NCBI RefSeq assembly: GCF_003121705.1
Contig: NZ_PYHR01000002.1
Span: forward strand, 2,790,001-2,854,000
Source of the DNA: Serinibacter arcticus
Lineage (GTDB): Bacteria; Actinomycetota; Actinomycetes; Actinomycetales; Beutenbergiaceae
Reading direction: 5' to 3'
DNA: 64,000 bases
Position numbers and translations under genes: made by a program. Below are positions 1 through 8,489 of this stretch, piece by piece; the first letter of the stretch is position 1; each line of letters begins with the position of its first letter. The notes beneath the pieces are model-generated. The model was not told the origin of the DNA and did not search any database. It saw nothing but the letters and a program-made list of their open reading frames with translations.

Positions 1-441
1 CCGATGCCGCAGTACGAGGCGGGTGACGCCGTGAACTCCGAGAACGGCGGCAGCGCGCTCGTGGTCACCGAGGCCAGCACCCAGCAGGCTCTCGCCTACG
101 GTTTCGTCGAGTTCTCCAACGCCGGCGACGGCGTCGGCGTCCGCCTCGAGGCGGGCACCTTCCCGGCCACCGTCGCCGACATCGAGTCGACCGAGTTCAC
201 GGACAAGGAGTTCCCGTACTTCGGCAACCAGAAGGTCAACGAGGTCCTCGCCGAGGCCGCGACGACCGTCTCCTCCGGCTGGCAGTACCTGCCGTACCAG
301 GCCTACGCCGTCTCGATCTACAACGACAACCTGGGCTCGACCTACACAGGCAGCCAGCCGCTGATGGAGGGCCTGACGGCCTGGCAGGACGCCATCGTCA
401 GCTACGGCAACGGCCAGGGCTTCACCGTCAACGGCGGCTGA
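1..441 (+). CDS. ABC transporter sugar-binding protein, C-terminal part (5' end outside window)
   Basis: The frame is open from the first base, so the N-terminus with its lipoprotein signal lies outside the window. The visible 146 residues resemble the C-terminal lobe of family 1 extracellular solute-binding proteins: helices rich in Ala and Glu, aromatic ligand-site residues (SSGWQYLPYQAYAVSIYND) and a closing helix (LTAWQDAIVSYGNGQGF). Such proteins capture oligosaccharides outside the cell and hand them to an ABC permease pair. The LacI regulator and GH42 enzyme downstream make a beta-galactoside the likely ligand, which is inference. A hairpin directly after the stop ends this unit. Confidence 0.75.
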   Translation, partial: PMPQYEAGDAVNSENGGSALVVTEASTQQALAYGFVEFSNAGDGVGVRLEAGTFPATVADIESTEFTDKEFPYFGNQKVNEVLAEAATTVSSGWQYLPYQAYAVSIYNDNLGSTYTGSQPLMEGLTAWQDAIVSYGNGQGFTVNGG

Positions 442-447
442 CGCCCC

Positions 448-485
448 GGCGGTCGGGGCGCCGAACCCACGGCGTCCCGACCGCC
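448..485 (+). terminator. Hairpin terminator after the binding-protein gene
   Basis: A 16-bp stem with one G-T wobble (448-463 against 470-485) and a 6-base loop starts 6 bases after the stop codon. There is no T-run. The 3' arm CGGCGTCCCGACCGCC is repeated at about 493-508, so an alternative pairing is possible. Confidence 0.65.
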
Positions 486-554
486 GGAACCTCCGGCGTC
501 CCGACCGCCGTCGTCCCTCCCGTACCCGGGAAGGCCGACCTCTTCCCCACTAGA

Positions 555-570
555 GTGACTGCGCAGTCAC
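555..570. promoter_or_regulatory. Perfect 16-bp palindrome, probable LacI operator
   Basis: GTGACTGCGCAGTCAC is a perfect palindrome with a central CG, the usual architecture of LacI-family operators. It lies 18 bases before the start of the LacI gene, so autoregulation, and perhaps control of the downstream galactosidase, is likely. The assignment to this regulator is inference from position. Confidence 0.6.
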
Positions 571-588
571 CGTCCCGAGGAGTCATCG

Positions 589-1641
589 ATGCCGCCCTCC
601 ACCCGTCGCGCCGAGCGCCCGCCGGCGATGGTCGACGTCGCCCGGCTCGCCGAGGTGTCGCAGAAGACCGTCTCGCGCGTGGTCAACGGTGAGCCTCACG
701 TCTCGCCGCACGTCACCGAGCGGGTGCTGGCAGCCATCGAGGAGCTCAACTTCCGCCCGAACACGGCGGCCCGCGCGCTCGTCACGGCGCGGACCCGGGT
801 CATCGGCTTCGTCTACACCGGGAGTGCGCTGTTCGGCCCGAGCTCGATGTCGGTCGGGGTGGAGCGCGCGGCGCGCGACGCGGGCTACTCGGTCGCCGTC
901 GTCCACACGCCTGACGGTTCGCCCGCCAGCGTCCGCGCGGCGTTCGACGACCTGATCGGTCGGGGCGTCGAGGGCATCGTCGTCTCCGAGCCGGCGGACA
1001 ACGTCCGCCCCTCCGACCTGGGGGTCCGCGGGGTCCCGGTGCTCTCCCTGGAGAACAACCCGGGCGACGCCGGCGACTGGATCATGGTCGGCGCCGACGA
1101 CCGGGCCGCCGCCCGTGAGGCCACCGCCCACCTGATCGGACTCGGTCACCGTGCCGTCTGGCACGTCGCCGGACCCGCGGGCTGGGCCACGAGCCAGAGC
1201 CGGCTGCTCGGCTGGCAGGACGCCCACGCCGCCGAGGGGCTCGTGGCGCCCCAGGTGCTGCGCGGCGACTGGTCGGTCGGGTCCGGGTTCGACGCCGGTC
1301 AGGTGCTCGCGTCCCGGACGGACGTCACCGCCGTCCTCGCCGGGAACGACGAGATGGCGATCGGCGCGATCCACGCGCTCGAGCTCGCCGGACTGGCCAT
1401 TCCGACGGACGTCAGCGTCATCGGCATCGACGACATCCCGCTCGCCGCCTACCTCTCCGTGCCCCTGACCACCGTCCGCCAGGACTTCGACGCCATCGCG
1501 CGCGAGGGCATGTCGCGCCTCCTCGACGTGATCGAGGGACGCCCGCTCGCCTCGCAGCGGTTCGCCGTGCCGACGGAGCTCATCGTCCGCGACTCGGCGG
1601 CGGCCGCCCACCCCGACCGCGTCGGCCGGCTCGCGAGCTGA
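589..1641 (+). CDS. LacI-family transcriptional regulator
   Basis: A 350-residue protein with the classic N-terminal LacI helix-turn-helix (MVDVARLAEVSQKTVSRVVN, residues about 13-32) and hinge helix (PNTAARALVTARTR), then a periplasmic-binding-protein-like effector domain ending with GIDDIPLAAYLSVPLTTVRQ. Length is normal for the family. The ATG follows a GAGGAG ribosome site (577-582). The gene sits between a sugar-binding protein and a GH42 galactosidase, so it probably represses local galactoside uptake and hydrolysis until an inducer binds. The 16-bp palindrome just upstream is its likely operator. Confidence 0.92.
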   Translation: MPPSTRRAERPPAMVDVARLAEVSQKTVSRVVNGEPHVSPHVTERVLAAIEELNFRPNTAARALVTARTRVIGFVYTGSALFGPSSMSVGVERAARDAGYSVAVVHTPDGSPASVRAAFDDLIGRGVEGIVVSEPADNVRPSDLGVRGVPVLSLENNPGDAGDWIMVGADDRAAAREATAHLIGLGHRAVWHVAGPAGWATSQSRLLGWQDAHAAEGLVAPQVLRGDWSVGSGFDAGQVLASRTDVTAVLAGNDEMAIGAIHALELAGLAIPTDVSVIGIDDIPLAAYLSVPLTTVRQDFDAIAREGMSRLLDVIEGRPLASQRFAVPTELIVRDSAAAAHPDRVGRLAS

Positions 1642-1782
1642 CCCGCACCGCCCGCACACCCGAGCACCCACACACCACCGCACCCGCACACCCCGTACCC
1701 ACTCACCCCGCACCCGGAACGACGACGCGCGCCTCCGCCGTCGTGATCCCGCGCCCCCGCCCCACGAAGGAAGACGCTCGTC

Positions 1783-3909
1783 ATGACCGACCACGCCCCC
1801 TCCCGGATCCACTTCGGGGCCGCGTACTACCTGGAGTACCAGCGCGACCCGCAGCTCGACCGGGACCTCGACCTCATGGTCGAGGCGGGTTTCACCGTCA
1901 TCCGGGTGGGTGAGTCGGTCTGGTCGACGTGGGAGCCCGAGGACGGCGTCTTCGACCTCGACTGGCTGCAGCCGGTGCTCGACGCCGCGCACGCGCGCGG
2001 GATCGGCGTCATCCTCGGCACGCCGACCTACGCCGTCCCGATGTGGCTCGCGCGCAAGTACCCGGAGATCGGTGGTGAGCGACGCACCGGCCAGAAGATC
2101 GGGTGGGGCACCCGGCAGGAGGCCGACTTCAGCCACGCCGCGTTCCGGTTCCACGCGGAGCGGGTCGTGCGCAAGGTCGTCGGCCGCTACGCCGACCACC
2201 CCGCCGTCATCGGCTTCCAGGTCGACAACGAGCCGGGCAACGAGCTCTTCCACAACCACAGCGTCTTCCAGCGGTTCGTCGACGAGCTGCGCGGTCAGTA
2301 CGGCACGGTCGAGCGGTTGAACGAGGAGTGGGGGCTGACCTACTGGTCGCACCGACTCTCGACCTGGGCCGACCTGTGGACGCCGGACAACAACGCGCAG
2401 CCGCAGTACGACCTGGCCTGGCGCCGGTTCCAGGCGCGGCTGACGACCGAGCTCATCACGTGGCAGCGCGACGTCGTGAAGGAATACGCCCGCCCCGAGC
2501 AGTTCGTCACCACCTGCATGTCCTACGACCGCCCCGCGCTCCGGGACGACGCCGTCGGGGCCGTGCTCGACATCGCCTCCGGCAACCCCTACTTCCGCGT
2601 CCAGGACCACCTGGCGCTGCCGGACACGGCCGATCTCGACGTCGAGCAGTCCTGGTACACGACCGGCGCGTGGTCGGTCTACCGGACGGCCGACCGGATG
2701 TGGTCGACGAAGCAGGCGCCGTTCCTCGTCACCGAGACGGCCGCCGCGTCGATCTGGGGTTCGAGCCTCAACGAGCCGCCCTACCGCGGCCAGCTCCGGC
2801 AGGCGGCGTGGGCCCTGGTCTCGCGTGGCGCGCACGCGATCGAGTACTGGCACTGGAACTCGCTGCCCTACGGTGCCGAGACGTACTGGGGCGGCGTGCT
2901 GCCGCACACGGACCGGCCGGGACGTATCTACCACGAGGCCGCGCAGCTGGGTCGCGAGCTCGCGGCCGCGGGCGCCGACGTCGCGCGGCTCGTGCCCGAG
3001 GCCGACATCGGCCTCCTCTACTCCACGGACTCCAAGTGGGCGATGGCCTTCCAGCCGCCGTTCGGCCTGGCCGAGCCCGACGTGCGTTCCTACGAGCGCA
3101 TCGTCGACGGCTGGTACCGCGCCGCGTTCGACGCCCGCCTGCAGACCCGCGTGGTCCAGCCTCGGCACGTGTTCGCGGACACCCCGGCCGACGTCGCGGC
3201 GGATCTGCCCGTGCTCGTCGTGCCCGGCTTCTACATCGCCACCGACGCCCAGCTCGACTGGCTGCGCGAGTACGCCGCGGCGGGCGGGCACCTCGTGCTC
3301 GGCATCCGTTCGGGCTACGCCGACGCCGAGGCTCGGCCGCGCACCGACGCCCAGCCCGCGCGCCTGGCCGAGGCGGCCGGGGTCAGCTACGACGAGTTCT
3401 CCAACCTCGCCTCCGTGCCGGCCGTCGGGTCGGGGACGCTGCCGGTGCCCGACGGCGCCGCGGCCCGGCTCTGGGCGGACGCGCTGCGCGCGGACGAGGG
3501 CACGGAGGTCCTCGCAGGTTACGCGCACCCGCACTTCGGTCAGTCACCGGCGGTCACCACGCGCGAGCACGGCGCGGGCCGGATCACCGTCGTGGGCACG
3601 CAGCCCGATCCGGTGTTCGGCGCCGCGATCCTGCGGTGGGCCGTACCCGACGCGGCGACGGCGGCATGGGTCTCCGGGGTGGACCGGCCCGAGTCGGTGA
3701 CCGTGACCGGGGCGCGCGGCGCCGACGGTCCCGTGCGCTACGTCCACAACTACTCGTGGGAGCCTGCGACCGTCGTCGTCCCGGTGGACTCGGAGGACCT
3801 GCTCGCCGATCGCGACGACGACGGCGCGCGCCCCGTCCTCGCGGCCGGCACCCGGGTGGAGCTCGGGGCGTGGGACGTGCGCGTGCTGCGGGAGGTGGCA
3901 GCCGGCTGA
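1783..3909 (+). CDS. GH42 beta-galactosidase
   Basis: A 708-residue protein with the GH42 TIM-barrel start (IHFGAAYYLEYQRDPQ...DLDLMVEAGFTVIRVGE), the acid/base Glu150 in FQVDNEPGN and the nucleophile Glu318 in PFLVTETAAASIWG. A trimerisation domain (from about residue 400) and a C-terminal beta domain follow, giving full family length. It hydrolyses terminal beta-galactosides. There is no signal peptide, so it acts in the cytoplasm on imported oligosaccharides, consistent with the ABC binding protein upstream. The ATG is preceded by AAGGAAG (1767-1773). Substrate specificity (lactose or galacto-oligosaccharide) is not readable from sequence. Confidence 0.93.
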   Translation: MTDHAPSRIHFGAAYYLEYQRDPQLDRDLDLMVEAGFTVIRVGESVWSTWEPEDGVFDLDWLQPVLDAAHARGIGVILGTPTYAVPMWLARKYPEIGGERRTGQKIGWGTRQEADFSHAAFRFHAERVVRKVVGRYADHPAVIGFQVDNEPGNELFHNHSVFQRFVDELRGQYGTVERLNEEWGLTYWSHRLSTWADLWTPDNNAQPQYDLAWRRFQARLTTELITWQRDVVKEYARPEQFVTTCMSYDRPALRDDAVGAVLDIASGNPYFRVQDHLALPDTADLDVEQSWYTTGAWSVYRTADRMWSTKQAPFLVTETAAASIWGSSLNEPPYRGQLRQAAWALVSRGAHAIEYWHWNSLPYGAETYWGGVLPHTDRPGRIYHEAAQLGRELAAAGADVARLVPEADIGLLYSTDSKWAMAFQPPFGLAEPDVRSYERIVDGWYRAAFDARLQTRVVQPRHVFADTPADVAADLPVLVVPGFYIATDAQLDWLREYAAAGGHLVLGIRSGYADAEARPRTDAQPARLAEAAGVSYDEFSNLASVPAVGSGTLPVPDGAAARLWADALRADEGTEVLAGYAHPHFGQSPAVTTREHGAGRITVVGTQPDPVFGAAILRWAVPDAATAAWVSGVDRPESVTVTGARGADGPVRYVHNYSWEPATVVVPVDSEDLLADRDDDGARPVLAAGTRVELGAWDVRVLREVAAG

Positions 3910-3911
3910 GC

Positions 3912-3933
3912 GGCGGCGCCTCTCAGCGCCGCC
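3912..3933. terminator. Bidirectional hairpin between GH42 and TetR genes
   Basis: GGCGGCGC / GCGCCGCC form an 8-bp perfect stem with loop CTCTCA. It lies directly after the GH42 stop and spans the stop codon of the convergent TetR gene, so it can serve both transcripts. Confidence 0.5.
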
Positions 3934-4591
3934 CGAACCGCCCGCGCGCGGCCGTCACGAGGCCGGTGAGCCCGTCGCGCACGCCCGCCCCCGGTCCCGA
4001 CCGCGGCGCGATGCCGTGCAGCACGTTGCGCACGAGGTGGCGCGCGAGGTCGGGGGTCAGGGGCTCGTCGGGGATGAGCAGCCGGTGGTAGCAGGCCCCC
4101 CAGAGCTGGTCGACGACGACGGCGAGGTCGACGTCCTCGGCGACCTGACCGCGCGAGCGTGCTCGCCGCAGCGCCCGGACGGCGAGGTCGCGGCGGGGGC
4201 GGGAGTAGTGCTCCGACCACGCCGCGGCGAGCGCCGGATCGGACTGGGCGGCGCCCAGCAGCCCGGCGACCACGGGACCCGTGGGCCCCGTGAGCAGGAC
4301 GACGAACGCCGTCAGCTGGGTCGTGAGGTCCGCCTCGACGTCCGCCGTGTCCGGGAAGTCGAGCAGCGGCTCGGCCCGGGCGAAGTAGGCCTCGACGGCG
4401 AGCGCCCCCGGAGTCGGCCACCACTTGTGCAGCGTGGTCCGGCTCAGTCCGCCGGTCGTCGCGACCCGCTCGAACGTGACGGCCCTGATGCCCTCGGACA
4501 GCAGGACCTCGGCGGCGGCGGCGAGCGCGGCGGTCCTGACCTCGGCGGCGGGGCGGCGGCCGCGGCCCGGGCGCGGTGCGGGATCGGTCAT
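3923..4591 (-). CDS. TetR/AcrR-family transcriptional regulator
   Basis: A 222-residue protein. The N-terminal TetR helix-turn-helix reads AAEVLLSEGIRAVTFERVATTGGLSRTTLHKWW (spanning about residues 25-58; quoted here only to show the helices), followed by an all-helical ligand-binding domain. It is divergent to a short-chain dehydrogenase, and the 77-bp gap holds two inverted repeats sharing GTGGAC, the probable operators. It likely represses the SDR gene and itself. The ligand is unknown. Confidence 0.88.
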   Translation of the reverse strand: MTDPAPRPGRGRRPAAEVRTAALAAAAEVLLSEGIRAVTFERVATTGGLSRTTLHKWWPTPGALAVEAYFARAEPLLDFPDTADVEADLTTQLTAFVVLLTGPTGPVVAGLLGAAQSDPALAAAWSEHYSRPRRDLAVRALRRARSRGQVAEDVDLAVVVDQLWGACYHRLLIPDEPLTPDLARHLVRNVLHGIAPRSGPGAGVRDGLTGLVTAARGRFGRR

Positions 4592-4603
4592 GCCCCCACG
4601 GTA

Positions 4604-4655
4604 GTGGACGCGCTGTCCATCTCGGGCGTACGCTCGATGTGGACACCGTGACCAC
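4604..4655. promoter_or_regulatory. Two inverted repeats between divergent TetR and SDR genes
   Basis: GTGGACACCGTGACCAC (4639-4655) is a 17-bp palindrome with one mismatch. The second element, GTGGACGCGCTGTCCA (4604-4619), has arms TGGAC/GTCCA. Both start with GTGGAC, and the proximal one ends just before the AAGGAG ribosome site of the SDR gene (4657-4662). Placement fits binding by the adjacent TetR protein. Confidence 0.5.
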
Positions 4656-4668
4656 TAAGGAGATCAGC

Positions 4669-5421
4669 ATGTCGGCCGAGCGTGAGGCGAGTCAGGACGG
4701 GCGCACCGTCATCGTGACGGGGGCGTCGGGCGGGATCGGTCGGGCGATCTCCCTCCGGCAGGCGCGCGAGGGACACCGCGTCCTCGTGCACTACAGCGGC
4801 AACGCCGGACGGGCCGACGAGGTGGTGGCGGAGATCCGCGAGCGGGGCGGCGAGGCCGTCGCCGTCGGCGGCGACGTCGCCGACGAGGTGGCGATGGCGG
4901 CGCTGTTCGAGCGGGCGGAGGCGGAGCTCGGCGGCGTCGACGTCCTCGTCCATTCGGCCGGCGTGATGCCGCTCGCTCCCGTCGCCGAGATGGACCTCGC
5001 CGAGTTCGACCGCGTCCAGCGCACCAACGTGCGCGGCGCGTTCGTGGTCAACCAGCTGGCGGCGCGGCACGTGCGCGACGGTGGGGCGATCGTCAACCTC
5101 TCGACCTCCATCACCCGGTTGCAGCTGCCGACCTACGGCGCCTACGCGGCGTCGAAGGCCGCGGTCGAGGCGATGACGCTGATCCTGGCGCGCGAGCTGC
5201 GCGGGCGGGACGTCACGGTGAACGCCGTCGCGCCCGGGCCGACGGCGACGCCGCTGTTCTTCGAGGGCAAGTCCGACGACGTCGTCGCGCGCATCGCCTC
5301 GCTCAGCCCGATGGAGCGGCTCGGGGCGCCCGAGGACATCGCGGAGGTGGTGGCGTTCCTGGCGGGACCGGGGCGCTGGGTCAACGGGCAGGTGCTCCAC
5401 GCCAACGGCGGTGCCGCCTGA
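4669..5421 (+). CDS. Short-chain dehydrogenase/reductase (SDR)
   Basis: A 250-residue classical SDR: nucleotide-binding motif TGASGGIG, the NSAG-equivalent LVHSAGVM, catalytic Ser in IVNLSTSI and YxxxK in YGAYAASKAA, then the post-catalytic APGPTATP. It reduces or oxidises a small carbonyl/alcohol with NAD(P)H; resemblance is closest to the FabG/glucose-dehydrogenase type. The ATG at 4669 is chosen because AAGGAG lies 7 bases before it; an earlier in-frame GTG or ATG would run through the operator region. The divergent TetR gene probably controls it. Substrate unknown. Confidence 0.88.
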   Translation: MSAEREASQDGRTVIVTGASGGIGRAISLRQAREGHRVLVHYSGNAGRADEVVAEIRERGGEAVAVGGDVADEVAMAALFERAEAELGGVDVLVHSAGVMPLAPVAEMDLAEFDRVQRTNVRGAFVVNQLAARHVRDGGAIVNLSTSITRLQLPTYGAYAASKAAVEAMTLILARELRGRDVTVNAVAPGPTATPLFFEGKSDDVVARIASLSPMERLGAPEDIAEVVAFLAGPGRWVNGQVLHANGGAA

Positions 5422-5464
5422 CGCGAGGCGACCACGCCGCCCGTCACGTCGCAGGCCCAGGAAA

Positions 5465-5525
5465 TGTGAACGTCAACAGGTTGGAACGTCGGGCAACGTC
5501 CTCGTAACGGCGGGGTAATGGGGCG
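5465..5525 (+). promoter_or_regulatory. Probable promoter region of the cohesin gene, with repeated AACGTC
   Basis: A locally less GC-rich stretch holds three direct AACGTC copies (5469, 5485 and 5495) ahead of the cohesin gene. No convincing -35/-10 pair can be fixed by eye. Confidence 0.3.
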
Positions 5526-5635
5526 CGGGTTGTATCGGAGGCGGCAGGGGGCTGCCCCCATCCGCATCGGCCACGAGGTCGCGGGTGACCGGCGCGCGTC
5601 GTGCGCGCCGGGCGAGAGAAAGGACCCTGCCCCCG

Positions 5636-6502
5636 ATGCAGGCCTCTGCCCCACGCCGGACCGCTCCCCGCGCGTCCACCAACCTCGCGACCGCCTCCCA
5701 GGGGCGTCGCCACCGTCGCCGCCCTCTCCGCGCCGCCGGCACCCTTCTCCTCGCCCTGACGGCGCTCGTCGGCCTCGGCGGCGTCGCGCACGCAGTGCCC
5801 ACCCCGGGGACGCCCACGCTGACGGTCACCCCGAGCGCCACGGCGGGCGACGTCGTCGACGTCGCCGTGGCGCTCGGCGGGACCGCCGACCTCTACAGCT
5901 CCGCCGTGACGCTGACCTACGACCCCGCGCTGCTGACCTACGCCTCGGGCGAGGTGACCTCCCCCGAGGGTGGCTTCGGCCAGGTGGTGCCCGGCGAGGG
6001 CACGGTGACGTTCGTCTACTCGCGCCTCGGCACGTCACCCGGCATCGAGGGTGACGTCCCCGTCGGCACCGCGCAGTTCACCGCGGCTGCGGCGGGCACG
6101 GCAACGGTCGCGCTCAGCAGCGTGACGGTGGTCGGCGCGGACGGCGTCGGTGCCGGGATCGCCCCGGAGGACCTGCCGAGCCAGGCCGTCGTCATCGAGG
6201 CGGCCCCCACCACGCCGCCGGTCGACCCGACGGATCCCCCGACGGACCCGACCGACCCGCCGACAGACCCGCCGACCGGTCCGACCGACGAGCCCACCGA
6301 CCCGCCGAGCGACCCCACGAGCACCCTCCCGACCACGGGCCCGACCGACACCGCGACGACCGACGCCCCGCCGGCGGCCGGCGCGGCCACCGGAGGCCTC
6401 GCCTCGACCGGCGTCGCCCTGACCGGTCTCGCCGTGGCGGGCACGGTCTTCGTCGTCGTGGGCATCGTGCTGGCCCGACGCCGGACGGTGATGTCGCGAT
6501 GA
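5636..6502 (+). CDS. Secreted, wall-anchored cohesin-domain protein
   Basis: A 288-residue protein. A long basic n-region and hydrophobic core end at AHA (residue about 53). One cohesin-like domain follows (about 54-187): TAGDVVDVAVAL, then YSSAVTLTYDPALLTYAS, then GTVTFVYSR and TAQFTAAAAGTATVALSSV, the strand order of type I cohesins. A Pro/Thr/Asp linker (about 188-254, PTDPPTDPTD repeats) leads to LASTG (255-259), a membrane helix and ARRR, which is a sortase-like sorting signal. The ATG at 5636 is preferred over an in-frame GTG at 5585 because AAAGGA precedes it. The next gene encodes a secreted amidase with a dockerin, so this protein is its likely surface receptor. Confidence 0.75.
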   Translation: MQASAPRRTAPRASTNLATASQGRRHRRRPLRAAGTLLLALTALVGLGGVAHAVPTPGTPTLTVTPSATAGDVVDVAVALGGTADLYSSAVTLTYDPALLTYASGEVTSPEGGFGQVVPGEGTVTFVYSRLGTSPGIEGDVPVGTAQFTAAAAGTATVALSSVTVVGADGVGAGIAPEDLPSQAVVIEAAPTTPPVDPTDPPTDPTDPPTDPPTGPTDEPTDPPSDPTSTLPTTGPTDTATTDAPPAAGAATGGLASTGVALTGLAVAGTVFVVVGIVLARRRTVMSR

Positions 6503-6558
6503 GCGCCGCCCTCCGCCGTCGTCCCCTGCCGTCCCGCCCCCTCGCGAAGGACCAGCCC

Positions 6559-8415
6559 GTGAACCCCTCCCTCCCGTCCCCGGATCGCGGGCGGCGCACC
6601 GGTGCCCTCGCGACGGCGTCGCTCGGCGCCCTCGCCCTCGTCGGCACCCTCGCCGTCCCGGCCCAGGCCACCCCCGTCCCGATCTCCGCCGAGGTGCCCG
6701 CCCCCGCCGGTGCCTCGTTCCTCGCGCCGTACTACACCGAGCTGGACCTCACGGGCGACGACCAGGTCACGCAGGAGGACCTCGCCGTCGTCGCCGCGGC
6801 GCTCGGGGCGACCCCGACCTCCGCGGACTGGATCGCGGAGGCCGACGTCGACGGCGACGGGCTCCTCACGCTCGCCGACCTCGCCGCGATCTCGCAGCGG
6901 ATGATCTACGACGACGGTCCGTTCGAGCTCGTCGAGGCGTCCGTCGTCGAGATGCAGGCCGCCATGAACGCGGGCGTCGTCACCTCCGTCGACCTCACGC
7001 AGGCCTACGCCGAGCGCATCGCGGCCTACGACCGCGTGCAGATCGACCCGGCCGGCCGACCGCTCAACTCGATCATCACGGTGAGCGACGTCGCCCTGGC
7101 GGCGGCGGCCGAGGCGGACGCCACCCGCGCCGCGAACGGCATGACGAGCATGCTGCTGGGCGTCCCGATCGCGCTGAAGGACAACTACAACACCATCGAC
7201 ATGCCCACGTCGGGCGGCTGCGAGTGCTGGGCCGACAACCGGACCAGCACCGACTCCACGATGGTCGAGGGCCTCCGGGCCGATGGCGCGGTGATCCTGG
7301 CGAAGGCGAGCCTCGACGAGTTCGCCTACGGCTTCGCCTCCGAGTTCACCACCGGGCTCTCGGCCGGGCGGAGCGCGCTCGTCGCCAGCCCGTACCTCAC
7401 GACCCGGACGGCGGGCGGTTCCTCGGGCGGGACCGGCGCCGCGGTCTCGGCCAACCTCGTCGGCCTCGGGTTCGGCACCGACACGGGTGGCTCGATCCGC
7501 GTCCCGTCGTCGTACAACCAGCTCGTCGGCATCCGCCCGACCGTCGGCCTCGCCAGTCGCTCGGGCATCATCCCGCTCGCGCTGAGCCAGGACACCGGCG
7601 GCCCGATGGCCCGCACCGTGACGGACGCCGCGGTGGCGCTGGACGCCGTCGTCGGCGTCGACGCCTCCGACCCGGTGACGCTGACGCAGGCCGGCCGTGT
7701 GCCGACGTCCTACACGTCCTCGCTCGACGCCGAGTCGCTCGACGGCGCCCGCATCGGCTACCTGCCGTCCATGCTCAGCACCAACCGGACCACGCTGCGC
7801 CTGTGGGGCGACGCGCGCGTCGCGATGGAGGAGGCCGGTGCCTCGTTCGTCGAGGTCCCGATCTCGGACGAGTTCCGCGCCGTCCTCAACGAGGGCAGCG
7901 GGAGCACGAACGAGTTCAAGCACGACCTCGACCTGTACGTGGCCGAGCACCTCGCGCCGCAGGTGCAGCAGCGCACGATCACGGACATCCTCGCCTCGGG
8001 GAACTTCGTGAACTCGCGCCGCTCGGTCTACGTCCAGCGCGACAACGTCCTCCCGGCCACGTACGAGAGCTGGGCGGGGCCGCAGGGCACCCACACGCTG
8101 CAGCTCGCCCGCGGCAAGGTGCTGCTCGCGCAGCTCATGGACACCTACGACCTCGACGCCATCGCCTACCCGTCGGGCACGCCGTACGGCACGTTCAGCA
8201 CGAACATGCGGCTCAGCCCCAACACCGGGATGCCGTCCGTGACGGTGCCGATGGGCCAGGCGATCGAGGCGGACGCCACGATCACGGGGGCCGGGGTCAA
8301 CCTCGAGCTCCTCGGCCGCGACTTCTCCGAGGGCACGCTGCTCGGCCTCGCCTACGCCTTCGAGCAGGCGACGCAGGCGCGCACCACCCCCGCGCTGTAC
8401 GGCCCGCTGGGGTAG
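6559..8415 (+). CDS. Secreted amidase-signature hydrolase with N-terminal dockerin-like domain
   Basis: A 618-residue protein from the GTG at 6559. The signal peptide ends at AQA (37). A dockerin-like pair of Ca-binding loops follows (about 60-115): DLTGDDQVTQEDL and DVDGDGLLTLADL, each with Asp at loop positions 1, 5 and 12. The amidase-signature domain (about 130-610) shows the catalytic Lys207 (ALKDNYN), the GGSSGG serine and the nucleophile Ser312 (GTDTGGSIRVP), so a Ser-Ser-Lys amide hydrolase. GTG 6559 has GAAGGA 7 bases upstream; an in-frame ATG at 6499 overlaps the cohesin stop as ATGA and would add 20 residues. Amide substrate unknown. It probably docks to the upstream cohesin protein. 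Confidence 0.8.
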   Translation: MNPSLPSPDRGRRTGALATASLGALALVGTLAVPAQATPVPISAEVPAPAGASFLAPYYTELDLTGDDQVTQEDLAVVAAALGATPTSADWIAEADVDGDGLLTLADLAAISQRMIYDDGPFELVEASVVEMQAAMNAGVVTSVDLTQAYAERIAAYDRVQIDPAGRPLNSIITVSDVALAAAAEADATRAANGMTSMLLGVPIALKDNYNTIDMPTSGGCECWADNRTSTDSTMVEGLRADGAVILAKASLDEFAYGFASEFTTGLSAGRSALVASPYLTTRTAGGSSGGTGAAVSANLVGLGFGTDTGGSIRVPSSYNQLVGIRPTVGLASRSGIIPLALSQDTGGPMARTVTDAAVALDAVVGVDASDPVTLTQAGRVPTSYTSSLDAESLDGARIGYLPSMLSTNRTTLRLWGDARVAMEEAGASFVEVPISDEFRAVLNEGSGSTNEFKHDLDLYVAEHLAPQVQQRTITDILASGNFVNSRRSVYVQRDNVLPATYESWAGPQGTHTLQLARGKVLLAQLMDTYDLDAIAYPSGTPYGTFSTNMRLSPNTGMPSVTVPMGQAIEADATITGAGVNLELLGRDFSEGTLLGLAYAFEQATQARTTPALYGPLG

Positions 8416-8489
8416 CGGTCCGGACGCGACGACGGCGCACGGCCCGTCCTCGATCCCGTGCGGATCGGGGGCGGGCCGCGGGCGTTACC

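Noticed and set aside
583-3534. A 983-codon open frame on the reverse strand opposite the LacI and GH42 genes
   Set aside because: Arg/Val/Gly-rich composition typical of antisense shadows in high-GC DNA; both forward genes have clear family motifs.
4576-4668. An earlier start for the SDR gene
   Set aside because: It would run through the inverted repeats and bypass the well-placed AAGGAG site before 4669.
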